NCBI GenBank assembly: GCA_027625915.1
Contig: JANTQA010000023.1
Span: forward strand, 6,324,001 to 6,388,000
DNA: 64,000 nt
Reading direction: 5' to 3'
From: Anaeramoeba flamelloides
Taxonomy: Eukaryota > Metamonada > Anaeramoebidae
The position numbers were made by a program, and so were the translations under genes. Under the pieces are notes generated by a model. It was not told the DNA's origin. It saw only the letters and a program-made list of their open reading frames with translations, and did no database searches. Positions 1-10,750 of the stretch are shown piece by piece. Each line of letters opens with the position of its first letter. The stretch's first letter is position 1.

Positions 1-1434
1 ATTTTTAGATTATTAAATCAATATCTAAACAAATATAATCTGATAAATATTCATGCTGTACGTATATATTTTTTATATTAAATTTGATAATTTTCATTTT
101 TTTAATTAATTTTTTGCTTTCTTTATTGTTTTTTTACAATATTTGGTAAACTTTCTTACTCAAATACAATAGAATGGTGATGTTTTGGTGATGAATAGCG
201 ATCCCATATTTTATTGGCTTTCTACGTTCTAAAATTGCTATCTTTTTATGTTTGGTGAAGAATAATGAATATTATTGATTTCTTTATTTTTTAGTTATGA
301 TTATTATACAATCAACTTTTAAAACAACATATATAGAATAAATTTCAAATTTTATATATACTGTTGGATTGTTATTTTTTCTTTATTTAAGATAAAAATT
401 AAATTACTATTAAAATAATAGATTTTTTACTATTAATTTGGTACTCATTTTAATAGTAAATTTTCGAATCAAAAATAAATTTTCAAAAAAAAATTATTTT
501 TTTATTTTTTACTTTTTTTATTTTTTTTTAATAGTGGGAAGATATATTATAATATATACTTCTATATTGGTTGTTGTGTTTTTAAGTGTTAATTTATCCT
601 GAGTCCAAGTGTTAAATAGAAATCGCCTATTGCTGTTTTTGAATTAATCAATTTTTTTTCTGAGTAAAATTAAAGTAATGAGGTTTGCGACCTGAATTTA
701 CTCGCAAATTTTTTTTTTTTTTTTTTCAAAAGAACAAATCTTCCTTAGGTACCAAAATTCGGATAAATACTGGTAACCAAGTAGTTTTTTCTCTGGAAGG
801 AGCAAAAGATTTGGTATTTTGGTAAATAACGTAATATTACCTATTTTTTTAAAATTTTTTTTTTTTTTTTTAAAAAAAATCTTAAATTTTACTTTTAACT
901 ATATGGAATTACTATAGAAACAATTTATAAACAAGTTTGATTTTTCATTTTTTTTGATCACTTTTATTTTTTGAGTTATTACAAATCAATATTCGAAAAA
1001 AACTATCAAAAATTTGTATATAAAAATCGATTTTGGACAATATCTCGAAAAATAGACGTACTAGAGACTTCTAAACACCAAAAATCGAATTTTAAGAAAA
1101 TTTTGAATTTATTAGGCAATAAAAAAAAAAAATTGATCCCCGTTTTATATTTACTCTAGTGTTAAAGTAAAGGTATAATGGAGAGAAGTATTCAACTTTA
1201 GTGGAATTATTAAATTTTATTCAGTTTTTAGTATTTTTATACTAATAACCAACTTTAATAAAATTAATTGGATAAATATTTTTATTACTTGTATTTTTAA
1301 GGTATTTAGAAAGCAACTAAAGCAAATCACAAATAAAAATAAAAACCACAATCAAAAAAATCAAACATGCACATTTTGTAAAAATATCGTTTAGTTCTTG
1401 GTTATAAAATAACCTAAGTACCTAAACTAATAAT

Positions 1435-1520
1435 ATAGGGCATCACACTAGATGTAATCCGATTATTCGCTTTATATGCCATTCCTTAATTCTTCAATGC
1501 CGGGCCGGGATCAGTTAATT
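1435..1520. other. small GC-richer island, possible structured RNA
   Basis: Within spacer that is about 85% A/T, these ~85 bases are visibly richer in G and C, and include GCCGGGCCGGGATC at about 1499. GGGCAT near 1438 can pair with ATGCC near 1478, giving an imperfect stem. It does not fit a tRNA cloverleaf or the core sequences of U1, U2, U5 or U6 that I know. It could be a small ncRNA or a repeat fragment. Confidence 0.2.
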
Positions 1521-2279
1521 AAATATTAGTAGTTGGTATTTGTATTGTAAAAAAATTTTGAAAAATGTTAACTCAATTAATTTTATTATCGTTAGTGATT
1601 TTATTAGGTGTTATTCAATATTCTATTTAAAATAAATTTTCAATATAAGATCAAAATACACTCTTGAATTTTGTCAATATTTTCCCTTTTTTTCTATTGT
1701 TACCTAAATAATATTTATTTATTTTGATTTTTTTTTTGATGAAAACCAAGTAAAAAAACATATTAAGAAAATCCCAATAAATATTAAAAAAAGATTTAAT
1801 AGAATTTCATTTAAATATAGCCATATTAATATTAAAAAAATCCCCGATTTAACCCTTTTCAGTGAAATTTTATTAATAATAAATCAGAAATACTCATTTC
1901 AAAAGAACTGATTTGATTTTTTGTTCGGGTTTTGATTTTATTTCATTTTTTAAAATATCAGGATTTTTGTTTCTTTTTTCTTTATTTTTTAAGGGTGTGG
2001 TTTTGGATTCCTCTTGTTTACCTTTGGGATTTTTTTAATTTTTGAAATGAAAAGAAAATTTCAAAAATTTTCATTTTAACTCTCAAATTAAAAAAAAAAC
2101 TTGGTACTTTAAAGCACTTCAACTAATTCCCAATTTTTTATTTAGAAATTTTTTTAAAGAACCCTCTATATATTTATTTTCAAAAAAGGCTAATAAACAT
2201 ATTGGTGCTTTTTCCTAATAATATTAAAAATATTATTATTATTTAATAAATGAGATATATTGATTTTTTTTAATTCAGG

Positions 2280-2500
2280 TATCCATATTTTTCGATTATT
2301 TTAATAGGTGGAGCAGTTCCAAAGAAAATGAATTAAATATTCAATGACATCTAAATTAATTATTTTTTTGAATAATTTAGCGGATTTTGATTTATCTTTG
2401 TTTATAACATAAGGATATTTTATAAATAATTTTTGAAATTTCTGAGTTTTAAAATCGAAGTTGAATCTTTCCATTTTGAATATTTTCATTTTTTGTAAAT
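2280..2500 (-). mobile_element. decayed 3' end of a reverse-transcriptase element (LINE-like)
   Basis: Read on the minus strand, this fragment ends in a pattern seen at the C-terminus of many LINE polymerase ORFs (hydrophobic-His-Phe-Leu-x-x-Cys). Its DNA is clearly related to the stretch at about 26,230-26,300, where a longer copy lies: both share a run close to AATTTCTTAGTTTTAAAAT followed by AAGTT and CCTTTCCATTTT. It is a broken, old fragment. The family is LINE-like by inference only. Confidence 0.4.
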
Positions 2501-2567
2501 ATTTCCTTGAATTGAGTAAAATTTTAAAATTTTCTCAATTATTTTGTATTCGAAGAGAAGGTTATTA

Positions 2568-2764
2568 CAGTCAGTTTCAGTTTTAAGGCACAAACTTTCA
2601 ACGAAATTTAAGGCACAAAAAAATCTCAAATTAAGGCACAAAATTTGGAATTTTAGTAAAAATAAATTGTAAAAAAAAAATTCCAAATTTTGTGCTTTAA
2701 TTTGAGATTTTTTTTGTGCCTTAAATTTCGTTGAAAGTTTGTGCCTTAAAAGTTAAACTGACTG
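2568..2764. mobile_element. palindromic Tc1/mariner-type MITE, copy 1
   Basis: A 197-bp foldback element flanked by TA on both sides (2566-2567 and 2765-2766). Its ends read CAGTCAGTTT and AAACTGACTG. The two arms, about 85 bp each, are nearly perfect reverse complements. Each arm carries the 12-mer TTAAGGCACAAA three times, about 26 bp apart (one unit of the 3' arm has a single change). TA target duplication and CAGT termini are typical of Tc1/mariner. It has no coding capacity. Of the four copies in this window it has the best-matched arms, so it is probably the youngest. Confidence 0.85.
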
Positions 2765-4003
2765 TAGATTTTTTTTTTTAATTTAAGAAATTATAAAAAA
2801 AATTAAAACATTTTCTTTTAATTTATAAAATAAAACAATTTTAATGTGTTTTTGATTAATTTCTAAAATGAAAAAAGAAACATGACATTCCATAATACTC
2901 AAAAACACTCTATGATATATATATACGGCACTTCACTGATTTCTTAATTTTTATTTCGAAAATTCAAAATAAAGTCATTTTTTACTTTATCATTTACCAA
3001 AAACTTTCATAAATAATTAAACTTTATTTTGAATAATACCAAAGACATTTTTATTTATTATTATTATTTATTTGGATTAATTCTTTAATCATAATTAATT
3101 GATTTTTTTAATTGGATAGTATATCCCAACATAAATTTTGTTTTTCAATCTTAATTTTATCCTCAGTATTGAATAAATTTTACGTTTGTTTTTTTAATTA
3201 TATAAAATTATTTCAAATATTTCGAGATAGTCATGATCTTATCAACTCTTCGAGCAATGCCTGATATGGTAGAAGATAATACTCATAAAAGATAAATTTA
3301 TTGAATAAGAAACTAAATTGACACCCTCATTACTCTTCTTTAATAATTTATATACCTAATTTGAAACACATAATGGTTTATTTTTATACATCTAGACTCT
3401 TTAATCCCCAATAAAAAAAAATAAAAAATAATAATTTTATTTAGAGAGAAAATAAAATGTAATAAGATTTTTTTCAAAAAGTGGGGAATTTTAAAAAGCT
3501 TTTTTCAAATTAATTTGATAAAAAAATGAATACTTTTTTCAAATGAAATTTTTAAAAAGTGATTACCACTAACTTTAAATGCAAGATACTGGATAGAATT
3601 TGAAGGAAAAGAACTTATAAAAGTTTTTCGTCCTCACTTTTTATACAACTTTATTTTTTGTAAAAGTTTTAATTCTGGCAACTAAATAAAAAAAAAAAAC
3701 ATTACTCCTTTTTTTTAAATAGTATCAATAAAAACATGAAAGTGTGTTCAAAAAAATATATACAAAAAAGAAAACAGATTATTTTTGGGAAAAATTATTA
3801 TTTTATAAAGATCAATAAAATAAATAAAATAAATAGATTCCATAAATGATTAAAATTAATTTATAGAACAAACAATAAAAATGTAAAATTATTTTCTAAT
3901 CACTGAAAACCATAAATTAGATTTTTTCAAAAAATAAAAAAAAACAAACAAACGGGCAAAAGTGATCATTAATAAAAGCAATCTTATTGTATTTTAAAAA
4001 TGC

Positions 4004-6283
4004 TTAATTCCAAATAATCATGCCACCCCACTCAACGGCAACAAAGCCTTTTCTTTTTACCAAAGGTTTCACATTTAAATTTTCACCAAGATTTAACATT
4101 TTTTCTGGGACTGGCTTGAACAAAACAAAAATTCTTCTTAAGACATCTGGTTGAGGATTTATTTCCAATTTAGCAATTTCAGAATATTGCGAAGTTTCAT
4201 CCAAAATTTGCAATTGAATCCAATGCACGCTTTGTCTTTGTTCAAGCTGTGGCACCCAATACGTTATCAAGTCGTCTCTTTCCTTGAGTGACAATCCAAT
4301 GTCAGATAATTTTTCAGCAAGGAATTCAGCAATTTCGTCGATATTTACGCAAAAGGAAAATTCGTCATCTAATAATTTTGAAAGTTGCAGTTGTTGGTTT
4401 TCATACTTTTTTTTAATCATGTATTGCTGTTGTTGATCGGTTTCGTCACATTCCCAGAATAAATAGGCATATTTTCTATTGTTGAATATGAGCTGTTGGC
4501 TTTCCTTCTGGCCTTGGATAGTAATGTCTTTCCAGCATATGCTATTATTTTCTTGGTCTTTGACTTGCGGCTTTGGGAATATTGAAGTGAACTCAATACC
4601 TTTGGACAGCTGAAGATGCACAGACGAGATTTGCAATTTTCGAGAATTTTGCTCAAGGATTTCTTGCTCTGTTCTATAGTCATACAAATTGATTATTGGC
4701 TTGCCGCCTCTTAGCCGGAGAAGGCAAGTGATCAGATCGTTTTCCTTGATGCCATAGCTTCTAAGGGTTCTGTCTTGCGCTAATTGCTCGCTGTTAAATA
4801 TGAGCCTTTGTTGATCTTTGGGGATCCCCTCTGAATCCTCTATTTTGTGGAACAAAAACAAGACCAAATTATTAAGATTGGCCTTGACGGTAATGGTTTT
4901 GCCATAAAGAAATTTGACAGTCAGGGGTGTGTTGCCCTCCCCTTTATTTTGCCTTGAGATTACAGAAATGACAGATTTTTCTTCAACGTAGCGGTCAACG
5001 AGGCGATCTGTCGAATTGAGCAGCGGGTAGTCAAAGGACAAGATTTGATCGTCGATTGCAATGTCGCATTGCTGCTTGATCATTTTCTGAAGCCCGCCAA
5101 CGGTTTCTTCAAGCCCGATTTCCAAGTCCGTTGCTTGGCCATTGGCCTCAAGAACTGTGATTGGGAAGGTACTCTTGATTGGGCGGATCACGATCCTAAG
5201 TCTCGATCCATCCACGATCCCTAATTCCCGAAGCACAGCATACTGTGGGATTACTCTGCCAAGCGAGCACGTGGAAAAGATGATTTGTAACTCTTCGACA
5301 ATGTTATGCTCTCGATAGACGGCCTCTTTTAAGCCTTCAATTGTGCTGTCGGACGCGATCGTAACGTGTAAATCATCATCCGTTTTCCGAAGCAGCGTGA
5401 TGGTCATTTCTGGATTGATCGCGGTCAAGAGCAAAATTGAAGATGTGTTTAAAAACAAATCACCAACGTGCTCGTTGTTTAAGAGCTCACGGCCATTTTT
5501 GAAATTCCAATTGTCACAAAGCTGAATGGATTGTTGGCCCACAGGGATTTGGCTTTTTTGTGAGATTTTTTCCTTCAATTCTTTAATCCTTTCGTTAGGA
5601 TTAATTTTGATCGTTAGGACGCTTGAGTTTGCAGCCCATTGGATCTCTAAATCAACGTCTTTGATCTCTGTGTATGAGCCAAACAAATTCCCAAATTCCT
5701 CACTTTTGCTAATATTCTCTTCAATCTCATAGAAGCTAGTGAAACCCTTGCTTGTTTGTTGGCCAGTAGAGCCCTTCTGAAGCTTGAGTGAGCATTCAGA
5801 CCATACGGAATAATCGTCTAATGTGTAACCAGATGATAGTGTTTTATTTCCTAATGTTAAATGGTGTTGGGATACGTCGAGATTTGATTGATCCTCAACG
5901 TACGACAGAATTGTGCTAATTTTGTCAAGCGGACTCGCCTTAAAATAGACAACTTTTGAATTTGGTAAATGGATCGAGACTGTGAATTTAAATCCTTGAC
6001 TAATTTCTTCTTGTTCAATTTCTTGGCCTTGGTAATTGTCTTTGTTTGTTCCTCTTTTGTCGTAGTAAATTCCTGTTCGTTCTTTTTCTAATCTTAGTAA
6101 TTCCTGTATTGTCTCTAAGAATGATTCAGACTGCTCTGTTTTTTCTTCTAATAACTCAAAATATTCTTCTCCATTTTTAGAGATATTTTCCATTTCTTCT
6201 TCAATTTCTTCAAGTCTTGTTTGAACACTTTCTAAATTGTCTTCTTCGTTTTCAATTTTTTCAATTAGTTCTTGTTTTGACAT
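4004..6283 (-). CDS. multi-ubiquitin-like protein: five Ubl domains, RLRGG, then KPIINLY-type domain
   Basis: 759 residues, ATG at 6283, TAA at 4004. Residues 1-70 form a Glu-rich coiled coil. Four divergent ubiquitin-like folds follow at about 97-170, 210-288, 293-367 and 373-444. The fifth domain (453-527) is clearly ubiquitin: it keeps GKTIT, EGIPKDQQRLIF and the terminal LRLRGG, including the Ile44 patch. By alignment, however, Lys48 and Lys63 are both Glu and Lys27 and Lys33 are lost; Lys29 remains. Directly after GG comes KPIINLY, starting a domain of about 230 residues with YLFWE and DDLITYW motifs. This resembles a KPVIYLYP-type domain of unknown role that I recall from bacteria and from fungal ubiquitin fusions. 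A deubiquitinase could release this domain at GG-Lys (inference). The gene is single-exon and less A/T-rich than its flanks. Confidence 0.85.
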   Translation of the reverse strand: MSKQELIEKIENEEDNLESVQTRLEEIEEEMENISKNGEEYFELLEEKTEQSESFLETIQELLRLEKERTGIYYDKRGTNKDNYQGQEIEQEEISQGFKFTVSIHLPNSKVVYFKASPLDKISTILSYVEDQSNLDVSQHHLTLGNKTLSSGYTLDDYSVWSECSLKLQKGSTGQQTSKGFTSFYEIEENISKSEEFGNLFGSYTEIKDVDLEIQWAANSSVLTIKINPNERIKELKEKISQKSQIPVGQQSIQLCDNWNFKNGRELLNNEHVGDLFLNTSSILLLTAINPEMTITLLRKTDDDLHVTIASDSTIEGLKEAVYREHNIVEELQIIFSTCSLGRVIPQYAVLRELGIVDGSRLRIVIRPIKSTFPITVLEANGQATDLEIGLEETVGGLQKMIKQQCDIAIDDQILSFDYPLLNSTDRLVDRYVEEKSVISVISRQNKGEGNTPLTVKFLYGKTITVKANLNNLVLFLFHKIEDSEGIPKDQQRLIFNSEQLAQDRTLRSYGIKENDLITCLLRLRGGKPIINLYDYRTEQEILEQNSRKLQISSVHLQLSKGIEFTSIFPKPQVKDQENNSICWKDITIQGQKESQQLIFNNRKYAYLFWECDETDQQQQYMIKKKYENQQLQLSKLLDDEFSFCVNIDEIAEFLAEKLSDIGLSLKERDDLITYWVPQLEQRQSVHWIQLQILDETSQYSEIAKLEINPQPDVLRRIFVLFKPVPEKMLNLGENLNVKPLVKRKGFVAVEWGGMIIWN

Positions 6284-6644
6284 TGGTTCTCTTTTTTTTT
6301 TGTTGTTTAGATAAGATGAAAGTTGAAAAGTAAGAAAAAAATGAAAAAATTGTTTTATTTTTGTAGGAATCGTAATTTGAAAATTTTTATTTATGATATC
6401 AATTTATCTGTTCCAAATAAGGATTTTAATTGAAACTACAAAAGTAGTCTGAAAAAAAATGATTCAGTTCAGATGTTACCAAATAATCATTTTATTTGGT
6501 TGTGGTTTTGCTTTGAGAAAAAAACAATAATATAGCCAAAATGTGAACTTTATAATTTCTCTCTTGAAGAGATTTTGTCATCAAATTGTTTAAAGAATTC
6601 AATTAACTTTTTTCCTTTTTCTTTTTGCAAATGTTTGGAGAATA

Positions 6645-6770
6645 AATAGGAAAAAATTTTCACTTAATTTTCCATAATTTTCTTATGTGAGTAGAGTTCC
6701 CAAAGAATTAGGATGTATTTTCGGTGTAGGTTTGTAAAAAGCAAGTAAAAATGAAGAAAAAATTTTTCCT
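6645..6770. repeat. palindromic dispersed repeat, family C, copy 1
   Basis: It begins GGAAAAAATTTTCACTT and ends with a reverse-complement-like AATGAAGAAAAAATTTTTCC. The same layout recurs near 8945 and 47,255. The ends are imperfect, so limits are approximate. Confidence 0.5.
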
Positions 6771-7638
6771 CTTTAGAATTCAAATGCCATTATTTTATTT
6801 GAATGAATCTCGAATAAGGTATATAATCCCTGAAATTTGAAATAATATTATAGTGTGTGCGGTGTGGAAACTTGTTATTTTGGTTCTTGGCTGATGGATC
6901 TTGTGCTTGGCATGGTTTTTTTCAGTGGTTTATATAATGGCTCGTTTTATCAAATTATTTTTAATGTTTTTGGAATCTGAATGGAAGAGAGGTAAATAAA
7001 AGATTGAAAGGTACACAACAATTAAAATACAATCCATAAAAATACTTTCGAGACTTTTTGAAACTTTCAGCTGAGTTGTTTGAAAGATTTCAGTTTCTGC
7101 AATTCTTTCAATTGTTTTCAAATTTCAAATACTTTTGAAAGTTTTGTAAAATCAAAAAAGATGAAAAAAATAATAATAAAAAAAAGAAGAACGATTGAGA
7201 TTTCAGGGAAAATTTTGTAATTTAACAAAAACAATATATTTATTATTCTTTGATTTTTTTTTAAAGTTATCCAAAAGAAAAAATAATTCTTCAAATTTAG
7301 AACCCTGAAACTGTTTTTATGAAAACCAAAAAGATAAAAAAAGTTTAAATTGCAAGTTTTTCAAAGTTTTAATTGTACAAACTTTTTTATTTAAAAGTTA
7401 ATGGATTTTGATCTTGTAATTACTTTTAGTTATAGAAATAATTTCCAAAAATCTAATTTTTGCTAATTAAATAATGTGAACACCAATTTTTGTAATATTC
7501 TTAAAGTATATTTATTACTATTTTTTGATTTTTTATGTTGTTAAATTACTGTAACAACTTTTTTTTCTATATGGGTTGTTGTATTATTATGGTAAGTTAG
7601 CAAAAATCATTCTTAAGAGAAAATTCCATCTAAAACTA

Positions 7639-7835
7639 CAGGCAGTTCCACTTTTAAGACTCAAACTTTCAACGAAATTTAAGACACAAAAAAAACTCAA
7701 ATTAAGGCACAAAATTTGTAATTTTTTTTTTTTACAATTTATTTTACTAGAATATGAATTTTGTGCCTTAATTTGAGATTTTTATTGTGTATTAAATTTT
7801 GTTGAAATTTTGTGCCTTATAAGTGGAAATGACTG
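7639..7835. mobile_element. palindromic Tc1/mariner-type MITE, copy 2
   Basis: Also exactly 197 bp and TA-flanked (7637-7638, 7836-7837), with ends CAGGCAGTTCCAC and GTGGAAATGACTG. The arms share AACTTTCAACGAAATTTAAG and CTCAAATTAAGGCACAAAAT with the copy at 2568. More arm mismatches than in copy 1 suggest it is older. Confidence 0.8.
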
Positions 7836-8944
7836 TAATTCATGGGTTATACTATAATTCTAATTCTCTTATCTCATCTTTTCATCAAAAACCCAACCAG
7901 TGATTTGGGGCTTTTTTTGATCAATGATCAATAGGAAGGAAAATTACCCTTCTTATTCTTAGTTATTATACTTGTAAAGGAATTAACCCCATTAAAAAAA
8001 ACATCTATATTAAAATACATATTTATCCGAATTGTATAATTATTCGTTCATTCTTATATTGTAATATTCATTTGGGTATTTTCTCTTGAAAAATCCAAAA
8101 AAAAAAATAAAAAGAAAAAAAAACCGCTTTTTAGCAACCTTTAAAATACTTGAAGACAATTTAAAAAACTTTTAAACACCTTCTAAGAATTTTACAGGCA
8201 GAAAATTTTTTTTTTTTCTAAAATTCATGATAATTTTTGCAAGTGTTTTTAAAATCAATAATTTTCTTTTTTTATAGTGATTGAGATTTTTTTTATTTTC
8301 TGATTTTTCTTGATGTATTTAAGTCAACCACAGTATCATATAATTATTAATCATTTATTATTAATAATATTTAAATAATTAATATCATCATGAAAAATTA
8401 CATTAAAAAATAAATATTAATTTATTACACGTTAATTCACTGATTTCTAATTTAAATAAAAAATAATAATAAATTCAAAAAATTCATCAAAGACCAACCT
8501 TTAAATAAAGAAGAAGTTTAAGATCAATCTACTGAGAACCAAAATAATATTAAAAATTACCTAAAAAAATAAGAATGTTTCCTGTTACCAAGATTATAAA
8601 CCTTAAATGGGACCGGTCATACTTTCAAAATATTTGGTGAGAACTTTTCAATATATTCTCTAATTTACCAAATGGATTTTTATTTCTTTTTTTAATATAA
8701 ACTCTGTTTCAGTCAAAGGAACCCAACGTTTTTTTTCAAATATCAATTATTTTATACAATTGACCTTTGAAGAACAAATAAGAAATAAACAGAATAATAC
8801 ACATCAAAGAATTGTTGATATATGTCTGAAAGAAAACTAATTAATCAATAAATTTTCTTAAAAATTGAAAAACTAAAATTCTTAGGACACTATTGGGAAA
8901 AACAACGATGTTCCTTTTGAACTTCTACTGGTATTTCAACGATA

Positions 8945-9075
8945 AATAGGAAAAATTTTTCACTTCATTTTCCAGACTTTTCTTTTTGAAATTAAGCCCC
9001 CAAACCAAGTTTGTTTGTATTTTTGTTCTCTATTTGAAAAAGTAAATGAAAATGAAGTGAAATTTTTTCACATTT
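8945..9075. repeat. palindromic dispersed repeat, family C, copy 2
   Basis: The clearest copy of this family: GGAAAAATTTTTCACTTC at the left is mirrored by GAAAATGAAGTGAAATTT at the right, separated by about 75 bp. No coding capacity and no certain target duplication. Confidence 0.55.
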
Positions 9076-9459
9076 ATTAAACAAATCTCAAGATCAAAGA
9101 TCGAATAGAATTGCAATAGAAATCAATCTGATTTCTCAACAATCTTTACATGGTTTCAGTAACCTTAGAATAACACATTTTTACCAAGTGACTATTGATC
9201 TTGCAATAAATAATTTTTTTGCAACTGAATGAGGTTTTAGAAAAAAAATCGAAAAAAAAAAAAACAAAAATGTGAAAAAATGATTTCAATTTTGAAAATT
9301 TCCAAAATAAAATTTTTCTTCTAATATCTATACAAACCCTTTAAACACGTGTATTATACTCATTACAACTGGACCCCTTTGACTGAAAAATAATTTACTG
9401 TTAAAATCAAGGTAAACTCTATTTAAAAATCATTAAACAATTAAAAAACAAATTTTGAA

Positions 9460-9625
9460 AAAAAAATGTGTTTATAAATTGAATTTATTTATTATAATAA
9501 AAAAATTACTATTTTAATATTCAGTTCTATAAACTAGAAATTTTTTTTTTCTTCTAAAAATAAAAAAAAAAATATATAAAAAAATTGGGTCATTTATTAT
9601 GAAATTTAGGTTATTATACTGATAT
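9460..9625 (+). repeat. dispersed repeat related to 46,640-46,790
   Basis: Shares CTATTTTAATATTCA, a T-run followed by TCTAAAAATAAA, and CATTTATTATGAAATTTAG in the same order with the later copy. It is old and diverged. Confidence 0.5.
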
Positions 9626-9823
9626 ATATATATATATAAATAAATATTCCCAAACAGTTATTTAAATTTTTATTTTTTAAATTTAATAACTCGGTTTTAA
9701 AACCATATATTTAATTTGTATAAAAGTGAAGGAACTGTGTAAAATAGGTTTAAATATGAAATACTGTTTGGAAAATAATATTGTGAAAGTATTGTTTGTG
9801 ATTTGTAAAAAAAAATGAGAAAA

Positions 9824-10024
9824 CAGTGAATTCCACTTTTAATACACAAAATTTCAATGAAAGTAAAAGTACCAAAAAAATCTCAAATTAATATAAAAAA
9901 TTTGAATTTTCTTTTTTTATACCAATTATTTTACTAAAATTCTAATTTTGTCACTTAGTTTGGAAAAATAATTTGTGCCTTAAATTTTCCTTGAAAGTTT
10001 ATTTCTTAAAAGTAGATCAGATTG
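9824..10024. mobile_element. Tc1/mariner-type MITE, copy 3 (degraded)
   Basis: Begins CAGTGAATTCCACTTTTAA and ends AAAAGTAGATCAGATTG followed by TA (10025-10026). The left TA is lost. Internal CTCAAATTAA and TTGTGCCTTAAATTTTCC align with the other copies. It has many substitutions, so it is probably the oldest but one. Confidence 0.65.
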
Positions 10025-10750
10025 TAAAAATATATTTGATTTTTTTTTGAATTGCCCAGTAATTAAAATTTAAGCTTAGAGTTCACTCACAAAGATTTAT
10101 TAAATCTTTATAAATACTATTTCTAATTGGTTTTGTGAAATTCTTTGATTATTTCAATATAATATTTGGTTAAACAATTTGGGATCTTGAGACATAATTT
10201 TTATTTTATGTATCTGAAAATATTGCTCGAGTAAATGTAAGAATTTTCAACACAATTATTTTTTTCAAAATACTTTTTAAAACCCACACCGCCTTAACAG
10301 AAATGTTACTCTCTTAAAAATTGAAATTTTTAGTTTTTAAAAATATCTAATTGATCTTATTTCTCTTTGTGAATAAAGTAAAAAAAAAAAAAAAATTTTC
10401 AGATACAAAAAGTAAGAAATATTTTTTATAAATTCTTGATTAATAAGATTTAATTTTTCACCTTTTTTTCAACAATTCTTTAGAAGTCAAAACGGTATAA
10501 TACTCTCATCACATTACTTCCTTTAAAAAAAACTAAATTGAGATAAAATCACAAAAAAAAAAAACAACCGAAAACAAGCGGGTAATATACAAAGAAAAGT
10601 GATTAGAATTAAAAGCAAATTTTAAAAATTCTCTATTTTGTTACATTTTTATTTCTTTTTGTTCCAAGAAACTACCTTCGTAAAATTTATTTTTCTTTTT
10701 TTTTAATTAGAATCTTCTACATTCTGGATTTTTAAAAAAAAAAAAAAGAA

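Larger units (their letters stand above)
1..4003. other. gene-free AT-rich stretch with repeats
   Basis: No open frame here has protein-like composition. The stretch holds a small GC-richer patch at about 1435-1520, a decayed reverse-transcriptase-element 3' fragment (about 2280-2500) and a palindromic MITE (2568-2764). Otherwise it is A/T homopolymer-rich spacer. Confidence 0.7.
6284..10750. other. gene-free spacer with MITEs and dispersed repeats
   Basis: No gene seen in 4.5 kb. It contains two copies of the 197-bp mariner-type MITE (7639-7835, 9824-10024), two copies of a third palindromic family (about 6645-6770 and 8945-9075), a stretch at 9460-9625 with a homologue at 46,640-46,790, and a short TA microsatellite at 9622-9638. 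Confidence 0.7.

Noticed and set aside
971-1159. 62-codon open frame in spacer
   Set aside because: Composition is that of random A/T-rich DNA and there is no ATG start.
8710-9390. Possible 680-bp element: TTTCAGTCAAAGG near 8709 and CCTTTGACTGAAA near 9376
   Set aside because: Only 13 bp of the ends match, no target duplication is clear and the interior contains another repeat family; may be coincidence.
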